A DNA stretch of 64,000 bases from Breviolum minutum Mf 1.05b.01 (GCA_000507305.1 DF239306.1:202458-266457); one strand, 5' to 3'. Shown: positions 52,701-61,155, numbered from the stretch's first letter. The notes: generated by a model not told the origin, from the letters alone. A program made the numbers and translations.

Positions 52701-54359
52701 TTGCTCCCTATCAAATTGGACTCGCAGTCCTCCCCAAGGAGGTGAAGGGCTCGAAGCAGTGAAGGTAAAGAGGATCCCAACTGGCGAATGATCTTCCCTT
52801 ACTGTTGAGATGTCAACTTCCTCCACCACCCACGTAGTACATTCAGTACATTGAAGAAAGTCAGAAATGGCGATGTAGTCATTGCGGCTCTGTTTGCCGG
52901 TACCTGGATGAGTCCAAGTCTTTGTAGGGCCAGTTTGAAACTGACTCCAAGTAGCAGGTACCCAAAGCGCATGCTCAGACAAAAAATTTTGAAAGTGCTC
53001 TCCATTATCATCCTGGACTTCAGCTCCACAGGGTCCAATGGCCTGAGTCACAATAGAACCGACTCGAGCATTCGCGTCAATGCCAATCCAAATTGGCACG
53101 GACCGGAGTTTGGCAGGGATGGCTTGATGAAGGTCTTGCCACCAATCCAACATTGTTTTATCATCAGCTCCTCCGTGGGGTGCATGCGCCGAAATACACA
53201 GAAGCTTCAATGCTGGTGCGTCAACCAGGATTGCAAGGTACCTTGGTGTCGATGCAACGACGCGGAAGTGCTTCACTGTCCAATAAAGAGGACGTCCACT
53301 GGGTGTGAATCCATATGGGATATCTTTGGCAAAGGCAAGCTGGGCACCATAACATCCCTTTGGATCGGCTTCGGCTGAGAAAGTCCAGTAATCAGGTTGT
53401 TCTTGTCCAGGGCTGCGCTTGGCTCTAGTCTCTTGTAAAGCGAGGACATTGAATTCCATTTTGCGACATTGGGCATGTAGTCCATGTAGCCTGGTCAATT
53501 GCAAACCTGAATCTTGTTTTTTGCAACTCTTGTCACCGCTTGCACCGATGGTGAGAACGTTAGCCGATAGACCCTTGATCTTGATGTGGGCCTCAATGGT
53601 CTTCTCCAGTGCGGGGTCAGACTTATGCAGAGTGAGGGCGTCATTCGGTTGACCATAACACCTTGGGACTCTGACATGTGTACCGGTCCAGAAGTTCTTC
53701 CATTCCGGTTTCCAGAAGATCCAAGCCCAATCCATACCAGGGCAGCGTCCCTTTTCAAGAATGTTCTCAAGCACAGGACAGGTATTATGGCAGGTGTCAT
53801 TCAAGGCTGCCCAATTAGCAAGGGAATTCGCGGCTTCATTGCCAGGGTCACCTTCATGAGCTTTGACATGCCAATCAGCAATCTGAACACCGTAGCGTAG
53901 TGAATACAGCTGTCGCAACTGCCGTATTGCAAGAGCAATGGCCTGATCGCTGTCACCACCCCAGAAACCAGCCGCTTTCCAACCTGCCGAAGTGGCATCA
54001 AAACAGAAATGGGTAGTTGGGCACCTCTTGTAAAGATGAGTTTGCTGTCGAAGTAAGCAATTCAGCCAAACAACAGCATCGAGTAGGGCCACAAGCTCTG
54101 TAGAATGGGAACCGATTGGGGCGTTGAAATGTTTGGAAGTCCATCCGCCCCAAAACCATTGGCCTTGTTGTTGAACGAAAAGGGCCGTGGCAGCGCCAGC
54201 AAAGCTTGCATGGTTAGAGCCATCCGTATAGAAGCAAAAGGACTGAGCTGGACCGTGGTTCCACCAAGGTAGCTGCAACCATGATCTGGCCTGTTCATGA
54301 ATGTACTCGTCCGCAGGTACAGTCCAATGGGGTAGAGTTTGTAGAGAATCGAACCAGCT
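49644..54359 (-). CDS. LINE ORF2 core: RNase H, AP-endonuclease, reverse transcriptase, zinc fingers
   Basis: Residues counted from the Met at 54278. RNase H comes first (about 12-180): FCFYTDGSNHASFAGAA, STELVALLDAV, FCFDATSAGWKA and DWHVKAHEGDPGNEAANSL. An AP-type endonuclease follows (about 235-530): LALQETRAK, CISAHAPHGG, WIGIDANARVG, SRNDYIAIS (about 466) and VREDHSPVGI. The RT spans about 745-1100: NKATGIDGIPGEALK, MMALFIDVQSAFHHLL (about 901), THRGSRPGSPIADI and VITWSDDLVIPI (about 1035; Trp-Ser replaces the usual aromatic-Ala before Asp-Asp). Two Cys/His fingers lie near 1373 and 1407 (CWCGRRF; CPCCLRNF). The catalytic residues I can see are all kept. In known LINEs RNase H, when present, follows RT; here it precedes the endonuclease. 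Confidence 0.85.
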   Translation of the reverse strand, partial: SWFDSLQTLPHWTVPADEYIHEQARSWLQLPWWNHGPAQSFCFYTDGSNHASFAGAATALFVQQQGQWFWGGWTSKHFNAPIGSHSTELVALLDAVVWLNCLLRQQTHLYKRCPTTHFCFDATSAGWKAAGFWGGDSDQAIALAIRQLRQLYSLRYGVQIADWHVKAHEGDPGNEAANSLANWAALNDTCHNTCPVLENILEKGRCPGMDWAWIFWKPEWKNFWTGTHVRVPRCYGQPNDALTLHKSDPALEKTIEAHIKIKGLSANVLTIGASGDKSCKKQDSGLQLTRLHGLHAQCRKMEFNVLALQETRAKRSPGQEQPDYWTFSAEADPKGCYGAQLAFAKDIPYGFTPSGRPLYWTVKHFRVVASTPRYLAILVDAPALKLLCISAHAPHGGADDKTMLDWWQDLHQAIPAKLRSVPIWIGIDANARVGSIVTQAIGPCGAEVQDDNGEHFQNFLSEHALWVPATWSQFQTGPTKTWTHPGTGKQSRNDYIAISDFLQCTECTTWVVEEVDISTVREDHSPVGILFTFTASSPSPPWGGLRVQFDREQMVAKLQSPRGSSILEEVGSTLNIPWTTGVHEHYDKLTSHVTAHLCQPFRKTAKRPIKSHMTPTTWELVCEKQQIRLDLKLHNKRANLCLLKSCLMEWSGRSGRTALCELRQHRKTAATLLYRFRQLGRDVTKAVRADDAAFFEHLAATTQHIDESGDSRALWRDLKRVLPKYRLRRKVQPLQLQHLQDQWIPHFCQLEAGQCTTFEAIADECVSHAEMRGPLTNVKLHDLPTLTEVEHELRSLANNKATGIDGIPGEALKVGAPHLAPLFHDILLKTVMMTQEPVQNKGGLLVPIHKGGTVDDVRNFRGILLLNVGGKILHAWLRKRMLTLLQPAKPPGQLGGFPGQQVLFGIQSLATITQIFTAKGCSMMALFIDVQSAFHHLLRELVTGIDDPAQFETALEQLSIQDAHAAAKKGESGALQEMGASPALIGLLKEVHGNTWFQVQVPTLPEVVKTHRGSRPGSPIADIVWHALMMSIHKEATEALSSYEPTMAAYTCAGLKPEVITWSDDLVIPIPVTAAHELLPATQHILQKTMQSFTNRGLKLNLKRGKTTGVPTFKGNGAPALREQYLLNKDPGLDVEDANGKVWRLPLACSYRYLGACYVPEGGHEHEIARRIGIASSAYHELRASIFQNRRIKISTRLRLLEVLIFTKLYYGVAVWTNVSMKVFKKLDAFTLKLIRRTVGECCKEGGMTNGDLLRRYNLSPTALRMTRCRLLYAAKLWKYAPQVFLDQLLCAEAVHPHAWLTQLKADLHWMVNVNPVSLEKLGVQQLTIPDVEDIWRHQTALWTRVVKHTCRLATSQQQVMDIATAWYAKLFRKLQDGGMKFNYNPLELQSLAGAEDTMACWCGRRFGSLKALSVHQWQAHQQHAPEFWLVRDPICPCCLRNFWTVARARQHLAYIPRRGGVNHCYQQLILRGVHHSEHAIEDVAIPEALKGINRLEATAAQGPKLPDEIPGARETERAQTQLQELQQRADDGLVCSMDDLQHFKSVADPGCTHCAENHLHRRWRARHAGL

Positions 54360-54364
54360 AAAAA

Positions 54365-57020
54365 TTCAGCGGCCTCCACGAAGTCAAGCGAAACCGCAGG
54401 TGTCTCATGCTCAGCCTCCTCGTTGCTAAACAGCGAATCGAAAATAGAGATGGAAGGTGCTTGCATTGATGAGGAGCCAGCGCCAGGAACTGCCTTACCA
54501 CACCAGCGGTCATTGACATGGGGGTACGACAGATCGTGGGCACTGTCCTCCAGCTCTGGTAGTGTAGATGGATTGGGTACATGAAGGTATCTGACTGAAG
54601 TCTGCAGAAGCGAAATACCTTCACCAGGTGGTGTGCGACTCCTGGAACGTTGCTCAGAAGATGACTCATCACTAGGTGGTTGGCCCGGTGAACCAGCCCT
54701 GGAGTAGTCAGAGGATTCGTAGAAGTGAACTCTCCTCTGCAAGCGTTCTGAACGTTGTAAGTCGCACCACTGGTCAGTTCTAGAGTCGATGAGCAAATGG
54801 ATGAAGTCCCCATCATCAAGGTGTCGGGTAGTTTCATCATCAGCCCATTCCCGACCATTCGCCTGTAAATAACATCCCACACCACTTGCAAGACAAAATT
54901 GACGAACTCGCAAGAAGGATAACATTCCACGTCGGTTGAGCAATCTCGGACACCAAACAACATGTACTCGGTCCTTAACAAAGCGCGTCCTGGAGTGCTG
55001 AAATCTGATCTGAGCCACAATGAGCACATCATCAACGTTGACTCGATGTATTGCGTCACCTGCCATCTCAACAATGTAGGCCAAGGTGTCAGAGCCTTCA
55101 ACGAAGTGTGGTGGGTATGTAATTGGGTGAATAGCTGCAATGCTGTTGTCGCCAGTTGAATCAAGTCGCCATTGTTCGACGATCTGGTCTGATAGTTGCT
55201 CCGTGCTATCAGTACCGAAGGCTGTATGGCGGTCACGACGTGCAAAGATATGAACAACAAACTGCGAGGTGGTGTCATCAGTTGGGGTGTTACTTGGTGG
55301 TCTTTGCATCAGAACCACATCTTCCAATTCATTCAGATCCAGACCACACTTAGCATCTTCCCAGGATCCACACCAGCGGTCAGAGACATGGGGGAAACCA
55401 AGGTTAATGCCAGGTGGGCCTGATAGGAAAGAAGATTCATCATGACTTGGTTCAGCGTGCGGGTGTCTTCGAGAAGGGTTCACACGTGCAAAAACCGTAA
55501 AGTAGTCGCCATGACGCGGTCGAAAGCGGTCATTCCAATCGAGGGAATGGCTGCCATCAGATGCTGATAGATGAATCCCTTCAATTTCAAGGATCCATGG
55601 TGCATTCATCAGGTTGATCAAAGCACCAATTGTACAAATGGCTGGTGCATAGGCAGCTGTTGGTGGAGGGGTTGGGGCCAGAAGCGCTTCATCAAAAATC
55701 GCTTCAATAATACATGGGACTCCCTCAATCTCCGGATCGAAGGCGATGAAATGTTGTACAACATCGTCACCATCTCCTGGTCGATGTAGGCCTGCATAGG
55801 ATAATGCTGCCGGGAGTTGAAGGTGCCAGTGGTCGAAAGCACGATCTGCCATTGCAGATGCAGATGCAAAGTTCGTGATGGGTATCTCTGATTCAGCGAC
55901 TCCTTGGTATCCTTCGCCAATGAGTAGGTGCATTCTCCAAAACAAAGCTGGGAGGAAGGCTTCATTCATCAACTCGAGGGAGTCAGCATGGAAGGATGGG
56001 AGCCCGTAGATGTAATCCGTGAACTCGTCTGGTTCGTGGAGTCGTGGTGGAAAAACATGGAGCTGCACAAATGCTCCAGGTTCAATTTCTCTTGTCCAGC
56101 TTGGTCGCAAAATTCTTCCCAAAACCCTTGCAACACATGTGAATTGGGCTCTGTGGCAAAGGTCCTGGAAGCTTGAAACAATGTCAGCATGTCTCAACCT
56201 CCTTTGATGGTAGAGTGCATGCCTTTCAATGTCCGATTGTCCAAAAGCACTCCATACGATGGTTTCATCGAGGGAGGGCACGATGCTGTCATGTGGTTCC
56301 TCTTGCTTGATGAATTCCACGATGACATGGGTTCCAAGGACTCGGTCACGTGGCTGCGGCTTCACCAAATGGACACGGAATTCACTGTCTTGATATTCAG
56401 GCCATGTCTTTTGAATCTGCTTGGTAAAGGCATGGAAATCCACTTCATGGAGCGTAAAAGACCTCATACCTACACTTGTCTCATGCAGGCCATAGGAAAA
56501 GAACAGACGAGGATCAGTGTCTTGATGTGGGCCACTAAAAAGTGCTTTTACATCATCCGCAATGAGCACTGCTGGCCATTCACATGCGGTGGGAACTTGG
56601 TATTGAGTAGTAATGGCATTACTTTGCATAAGAGCCAACCCATCATTAAATTCATCATGGTGGCCATTGAGGCGCCACGGTTTCTCCTCCCAAAGCGAGA
56701 GCAAGCCATTGGGGATCACGTATTCCAAAATTCGACTATCAGCTATGAGCCTGATAGCGTCAACCTTGCTGAAGGGAACCTTCTTCGAAGTTCTGTTCTG
56801 AGGTGGTCTTGTAGATGTAATTGCGTTCACAAAGGGCACCGGGTTGAGGTAGGACGAAACATGCGCAATTCCACTTGCATGCTCAGGAACAGGTCCAAAC
56901 CACTGTGTCTTGTAGAAGGCGTCATCTATGGCTTCCCACGTAGTTACGAAATCAGGGGCCTGGACGATGGAATGCGTCCAATGCAATGCCAAAGGGCACT
57001 GACAAGTGATAGGTGTACAA
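54365..57020 (-). CDS. LINE ORF2 N-terminal region with internal repeats, unknown function
   Basis: The real coding part starts where ORF1 ends; an open frame continues further 5' but only as a shadow of ORF1. It begins about CTPITCQCPLALHWTHS with no ATG, in the -1 frame relative to ORF1. Three similar modules have an acidic or Gly turn before a beta strand: EIEPGAFVQLHVFPPR, RPRHGDYFTVFARVNPSR and HLDDGDFIHLLIDSR. Two copies of a P-H-V-x-D-R-W-C-G box occur (FPHVSDRWCGSWEDA; YPHVNDRWCGKAV). It ends VSLDFVEAAEF at the A5 run 54360-54364; an A6 run would join it in frame to RNase H. About 880 residues with no family I recognise, unusually long for a LINE. Confidence 0.6.
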
Positions 57021-57021
57021 C

Positions 57022-58002
57022 TCACTTGCCGCCCTTCTGAAAATGCTGCCCATCTTGCCCATCTGCCTCCTTCTCGATTCGAGCTCTTTTGTTGGCTTGC
57101 TGGGCTATCTCCTCTTCCACTCCTCCTTTCAATTCTTGAAGGGTGGCTGTCAATTTGCCCATGTACTCCTCGATCTTTTGCGGAGGCGCAATAGTCTCGT
57201 CGTCGGAGATCTCCTCTGCAACCTCTGGCATGTCGGTGGTACTCTGGACAAGGCGGAAAGATTCTTTGCTCGCAGCCAAAGCGCTCTTGGCCTCCTCGAT
57301 CTTCTCGCCAAAAGCTTTGTCCTGCTCTTGGAAGTCGGTAGCGAACTTCTGCCAACGGGCAATGGCTCCTTCCAGGAATTTGTGCCACGACTGGTGTAAT
57401 TGACTTCGAGCAAGTACAAGGTCGTGCAGTGCCTTCTTGCTTTTTCCAAGACTTGAAACTGCAGCATGCATCTGCCGGGTCTGCGATTTTGAATCTTCTG
57501 CTTGGGCTTTCTGTACCATAGCTTGTATTTCTGGCGGCAAATCCTCCTTGTTCTTCTTGAGGGTGTTGATCAATTGCCGCAATTGTATGGCCTCCGTAGT
57601 TGGTGTAGCCGATGAAGTCGCTGTAGCCGGTGCTGCAATAGAAGGCGGTAATTGTGGCTTCCACTGCTCTTCGACTGATGGTACAGGTGGGGCAAAGGAA
57701 CTTTCCTTTGGAGCTGTATCCTTTCCCTTTCCCTTGCCCTTTCTTCTTGGGCTCGGTGCTCTCTTTTGTCCTGGGAGCGGCCATTGATCGTCCCAATCGT
57801 TTCTGGGACTGTGCCAGTCCTGCCTTCTTCTCTGCCTCCTTGGTGAGTTCGAGGGGCGTCTGGCTGCGTAGTTGGAGGCATAGTCTTCTGCTACCTTCGT
57901 CCAATGTTCGCCACAGTTTGCACAATAAACCGCATGTGCCTTTGCCATGCGTTTGCACTGAAAACATTTCCAGGATTGGTTCTGATTGTTTGCAGAGGCC
58001 AT
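57022..58002 (-). CDS. LINE ORF1: zinc-finger, coiled-coil nucleic-acid-binding protein
   Basis: Start ATG at 58002-58000 (MASANNQNQSWKCFQCK), stop at 57022-57024, about 326 residues. A CxxC-x10-CxxC finger (WKCFQCK ... VYCANCGEHW) of RanBP2/NZF type opens the protein, then a basic region (RRPSNSPRRQRRRQDW; PSPRRKGKGKGKD), a Pro/Ala linker, and a long charged helical part (RQMHAAVSSLGKSKKALHDL; FQEQDKAFGEKIEEAKSALA) that should form a coiled coil. Finger, basic patch and coiled coil are what a LINE ORF1 RNA-binding chaperone needs. The frame is intact. The open frame upstream to 58188 is probably leader. Confidence 0.75.
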   Translation of the reverse strand: MASANNQNQSWKCFQCKRMAKAHAVYCANCGEHWTKVAEDYASNYAARRPSNSPRRQRRRQDWHSPRNDWDDQWPLPGQKRAPSPRRKGKGKGKDTAPKESSFAPPVPSVEEQWKPQLPPSIAAPATATSSATPTTEAIQLRQLINTLKKNKEDLPPEIQAMVQKAQAEDSKSQTRQMHAAVSSLGKSKKALHDLVLARSQLHQSWHKFLEGAIARWQKFATDFQEQDKAFGEKIEEAKSALAASKESFRLVQSTTDMPEVAEEISDDETIAPPQKIEEYMGKLTATLQELKGGVEEEIAQQANKRARIEKEADGQDGQHFQKGGK

Positions 58003-58249
58003 CGTGGAAATCACTCGTTGTAGAAAAATTGTATCGGCCGAATGGTGTTGCTTCAAAATTGCAATGTAGTAACGAAGTAGCGCTGGGCTCAAAGAAACGA
58101 GTCCACAACGTACCAACCACAAAGTTCGACGAGCAACTGCCCGCTTTTTCCTCAAGCGTCTCCTGCGAGTGGGAGTAATCTCGACCAAACGCGATCAGAA
58201 AAGCAAATACCAGAAAAAGCATAAGCCGCCCAATAAATTGACAGGGTTT

Positions 58250-58470
58250 CACAGCTGACCCCTAACTGAAAAAGCAGCAACACCAGCAGAATCCAAAGGG
58301 TGTAGATGCAAGACGGGGTTTATAGCTGACCCCCAACTAAAAGGCAAAGATAGTACCAGCAGAAACCAAAGGGTACCAAACGATGCAAGACGGGGTTTGA
58401 AGTTGACCCCCAACTGGAAATTGCAAGAGCAAGACCACAGGTACGAACAGTTGCAAACAAAAAGAAAGGC
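58250..58470 (-). repeat. tandem 5' leader units of the LINE
   Basis: Three units align at GCTGACCCC (58254), GCTGACCCCC (58325) and GTTGACCCCC (58402), spaced 71 and 77 bp. Shared words include CCAAAGGGT and GATGCAAGACGGGGTTT. They lie upstream of ORF1 on the element's strand, where some LINEs carry tandem promoter monomers; promoter activity is inference. Confidence 0.7.
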
Positions 58471-58541
58471 ACGAAAAGCGCCCGCGGTCAACGAGTGACA
58501 AACCGCTAGGGTGATGACCCAAAAATTTGAGCCAAGACCTT

Positions 58542-58552
58542 GAGGTGCAGAC
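58542..58552. repeat. target-site duplication of the LINE, right copy
   Basis: Exact copy of 48228-48238 (GAGGTGCAGAC). It marks the 5' end of the minus-strand element and the resumption of host-gene coding sequence. Confidence 0.85.
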
Positions 58553-58686
58553 TATGCTGAAGAAAATGTGATGGTAGCTCGTGGCACCTATACCATGATG
58601 TTTGAATCGTCGGGATCCCTTGGAGTTTTGGGACCAGCTGTTGAAACAATGATTTCTGGTGAAGCTGAGGTGCAACCTGACCAAGG
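58553..58686 (+). CDS. continuation of the exon split by the LINE
   Basis: Reads YAEENVMVARGTYTMMFESS, GSLGVLGPAVETMISGEAEV and QPDQ, up to a GTGAGA donor-like site at about 58687. Taken with 48205-48238 it forms one uninterrupted exon once the LINE is removed. Gly-rich, beta-strand-like composition; family not recognised. Confidence 0.5.
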
Positions 58687-58810
58687 GTGAGAGTTATGAG
58701 GTGGGGATTTGTGACAAGAATGGGGGGAAGATGAATGAAGTCATTTCAGGGTTTGTTTTGGGGTAGCTCAAGAGAATTAAACAAGAATTATTAATGTTGG
58801 AGGCTCAGGG

Positions 58811-58974
58811 GATACACGGAGGAAAAAATCTGATACACGGAGGAAAAAATCTGATACACGGAGGAAATAACCTGATACACGGAGGAAATAACCTGATACA
58901 CGGAGGAAAAAATCTGATACACGGAGGAAATAACCTGATACACGGAGGAAAAAATCTGATACACGGAGGAAATA
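58811..58974. repeat. 21-bp minisatellite, 8 units
   Basis: GATACACGGAGGAAA starts each of eight units (the last is cut short), spaced exactly 21 bp. Two unit types alternate by their last bases (AAAATCT or TAACCT) in the order A A B B A B A B. Because 21 is a multiple of three, all frames stay open and give an IHGGKNL-type peptide repeat, but it sits where an intron is expected. Confidence 0.85.
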
Positions 58975-59653
58975 TGTGTTTTATGTGTTTAAAAAAAAAA
59001 ATGGCTTCTAATCTTGTTGTTTCTTTTGTTTTCATATTTTGCTTTCATGTATGTTCATTGCAACAGTATTAGCCCCCTTCTGAACAGCTAAGGGGGTGGG
59101 GATGGTATTTGTGAAGATTTTCTCCTTTTTTGTGATGAATGGAGGCCCTCTAAACAAGAGTAGCCTCAACCTTTCTCAATTTGACTCAATTTAGCTCAGA
59201 AAATCACTACTCAAACACGCTCAAATCCACTCAAAATCCACGCGCATATGTGATGCTGCTTTTGGGCGGGTCCTTATAGATTTTGCGTGATTTGTCCATT
59301 CCAGTTTCTGACAAGATTGATACTCCATTCCTGGGGTTTACAGTTGTTGAAACAACGAACCAGATGATAGTGAGCAGAGTTTGTTGCTCACCCTGCCCCG
59401 TTTATTAGGCAAAGGATTTGGGCGGAACTACTTCTGCGCACTTGTCCAATGTGGTGGAAGACCTTGAGAATCTGGGTTGCACGTGCAAGACCGAAACTTT
59501 GGGAAATATACCCAGCTGCGGTACAAAGTAATGAATGGGTTGTTTTTTTCATCGATAGTTAAAGGAATCATGCACGGACAGCTCAGAGAGCAGCTTCTGA
59601 CCTGGAACTGACAGATATCTCCACACACGCTACCAGTCCACCTTGGCCATTAG

Positions 59654-60351
59654 CATTGACCTTGCAACAGCTCAGTTTGGCACCACTGAGGAAGTACCAG
59701 GGAGATTGGGATCCCGAAGCCCTGGAGAGCTACATCAAAGGCAAGTTGAGTGCAGCGGTCTGATGATACAAGATGGAATTGAATTGAAGCATCCACACAA
59801 AGGGGGAAGATATATTCAAAAATCCCGCCCAGAATTTGCAATTTGATGCAATTTGTAGATATGTGTAGACCCGTAGAACGTTCCAATTTATACATTTCAG
59901 GATGATTCTAGTTCGAGGATCATTGGAGTTGGAGATTGATGAAAATTCACTTAACCCCGGGGATGGTGAAGTTTTCATGGGAGGACCCATGGAAGGAGTC
60001 AATCCCAAGAAGGTTGGGATGACTGTCCCCAAAACACCTGGGAGTCACCTTGTCTTGGTTGATTCACAAGGGATTTGATTTTCTCATGTTATTTATTCAA
60101 ATCTAGATTTGGACAGCGGCGGCGCTGGCCAGTGATGAAGAAAAGAAAAGATACTACACTATGCTCAACTTGTCACGTCATTCATTCAAAACTCTACTTA
60201 GATGCCTGGTGAGGACACCCAGACAGATTTCCTGATTTTTCCTGAACTCTTTCATTACTGTGAGAAGATGATGAGGGATGTCATGATGCCTTTCAAGAAT
60301 GCAGGCTTGGTAGCAGCCAGAGAGATGAAGCTGGGTGCCTTTGCCAAACCG
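59654..60351 (+). CDS. 3' exons of the LINE-interrupted gene (unknown function)
   Basis: Three coding-like exons. About 59654-59758 (after TTAG) reads LTLQQLSLAPLRKYQGDWD then PEALESYIKGKLSAA. 59901-60070 (after TTTCAG) reads MILVRGSLELEIDENSLNPG, DGEVFMGGPMEGVNPKKVGM and TVPKTPGSHLVLVDSQG. 60202-60351 (after CTTAG) reads DTQTDFLIFPELFHYCEKMM then RDVMMPFKNAGLVAAREMKL and GAFAKP, before GTGCGC. Spacing of 140-150 bp suits short introns. A reading at about 59430-59520 (AHLSNVVEDLENLGCTCKTE) may be a further exon. The protein mixes a beta-rich and a helical part; I do not recognise it. Whether all belong to the 47630-58686 gene is inference from strand and order. Confidence 0.4.
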
Positions 60352-60858
60352 GTGCGCGCAGCGTGTCTTGGCTGTTTTTTGGATACTGTAGGAGACAGCC
60401 GTTGGTTGGTGGTTAAGGTTAGTGGTATACTATCATGGAAAACTTTAAGGATAGCACCGGCCAGGTGGATATTTCGGAACAGTGGTGAGGGGATTTCCAT
60501 CTCATTTTTGGAAAGCGCAGCAGGGAAAACATTAGCTAGAAAGGCGTGGCCAGACTAAGAAAGAAAATGTACATTACCTCAAACCTTTAGCTAGGGCAGA
60601 CAATGAAAGCAGGAACGCAGCAGCGGGCGGTCATAATAAGAAAGAAAGAGGTGCAGCAGAAAAAACAGCAGCTAGAAAGGGGCGGTCCTAATAATAAGAA
60701 ATAAATTTTTAGGATGCATTCCTCGGATCAGGTCGACACATAGGACAAACAGAGATGAGATCAAAGGAGTAATTACACAATGCAGGTTGAGTCCACTCGT
60801 TTGTTTTCATTTTTTGAAGTTGTCGCAAAGCTGTCCCCGCTAGATCCCGCTAGGCCAT

Positions 60859-61155
60859 GTGCAAGACCTCCTTTGGATTTGTGCAAATATGATGCCACTT
60901 TGCCACATGAAGCTCCATGTGGAGTCAGACATGAAAAAGGATTTGAAAGATCCTTTGAGATGTGGTGAAAGAGGTTTCTTTGTCAAGACTTCTTTTTGTT
61001 ATAAGAAAAACATGCTCTGTTCGGTTGCTGAGGTAAAGGACTGTGCTTTGACGGAAGCCGGGGTTGGATCGGCTGTGCTGGCAACTACGCTGGCGAGCTC
61101 GGTTCTAAGTCGAAAAAAGAACCTTCCTTTGCGAGCAAAGAAGGTTTGTTTCTGA
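60859..61155 (+). CDS. candidate exon, unknown gene
   Basis: The second half of this frame reads SVAEVKDCALTEAGVGSAVL then ATTLASSVLSRKKNLPLRAK, ending near a GT. The Ala/Gly/Ser helix plus basic end looks coding; the first half is less convincing. It may be the last part of the preceding gene. From 60352 to 60858 I see no exon. Confidence 0.35.
   Translation: MQDLLWICANMMPLCHMKLHVESDMKKDLKDPLRCGERGFFVKTSFCYKKNMLCSVAEVKDCALTEAGVGSAVLATTLASSVLSRKKNLPLRAKKVCF

Larger units (their letters stand above)
48239..58541 (-). mobile_element. complete 10.3-kb LINE-like retrotransposon
   Basis: The element reads right to left. It is bounded by an 11-bp target-site duplication (48228-48238 and 58542-58552) and ends in an A10 tail (T10 at 48239-48248 on the + strand). 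From its 5' end: three tandem units of 71-77 bp in the leader, ORF1 with a zinc finger, then ORF2 with a long repeat-containing N-terminal part, RNase H, AP-type endonuclease, RT, zinc fingers and a C-terminal methyltransferase-like domain. It carries four visible lesions: three frameshifts (54360-54364, about 49644-49740, about 49400-49415) and one TGA (48963-48965). Few lesions and a perfect duplication suggest a fairly recent insertion. No LTR is present, which fits target-primed reverse transcription. Confidence 0.85.

Noticed and set aside
54062..54359. Last 100 residues of the same minus-strand frame (GSILYKLYPIGLYL and on)
   Set aside because: The RNase H frame covers these bases with all catalytic motifs; this reading is what remains after the one-base loss at 54360-54364.
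57025..58252. N-terminal 410 residues of the long minus-strand frame ending at 54062
   Set aside because: They overlap ORF1 in another frame; ORF1 has a zinc finger and coiled coil, while this reading is Cys/Arg/Ser-rich without motif. Only the part below 57020 is treated as ORF2.
58811..58974. CRISPR-like array
   Set aside because: Units are contiguous with no spacers, and the genome is eukaryotic; it is a minisatellite.
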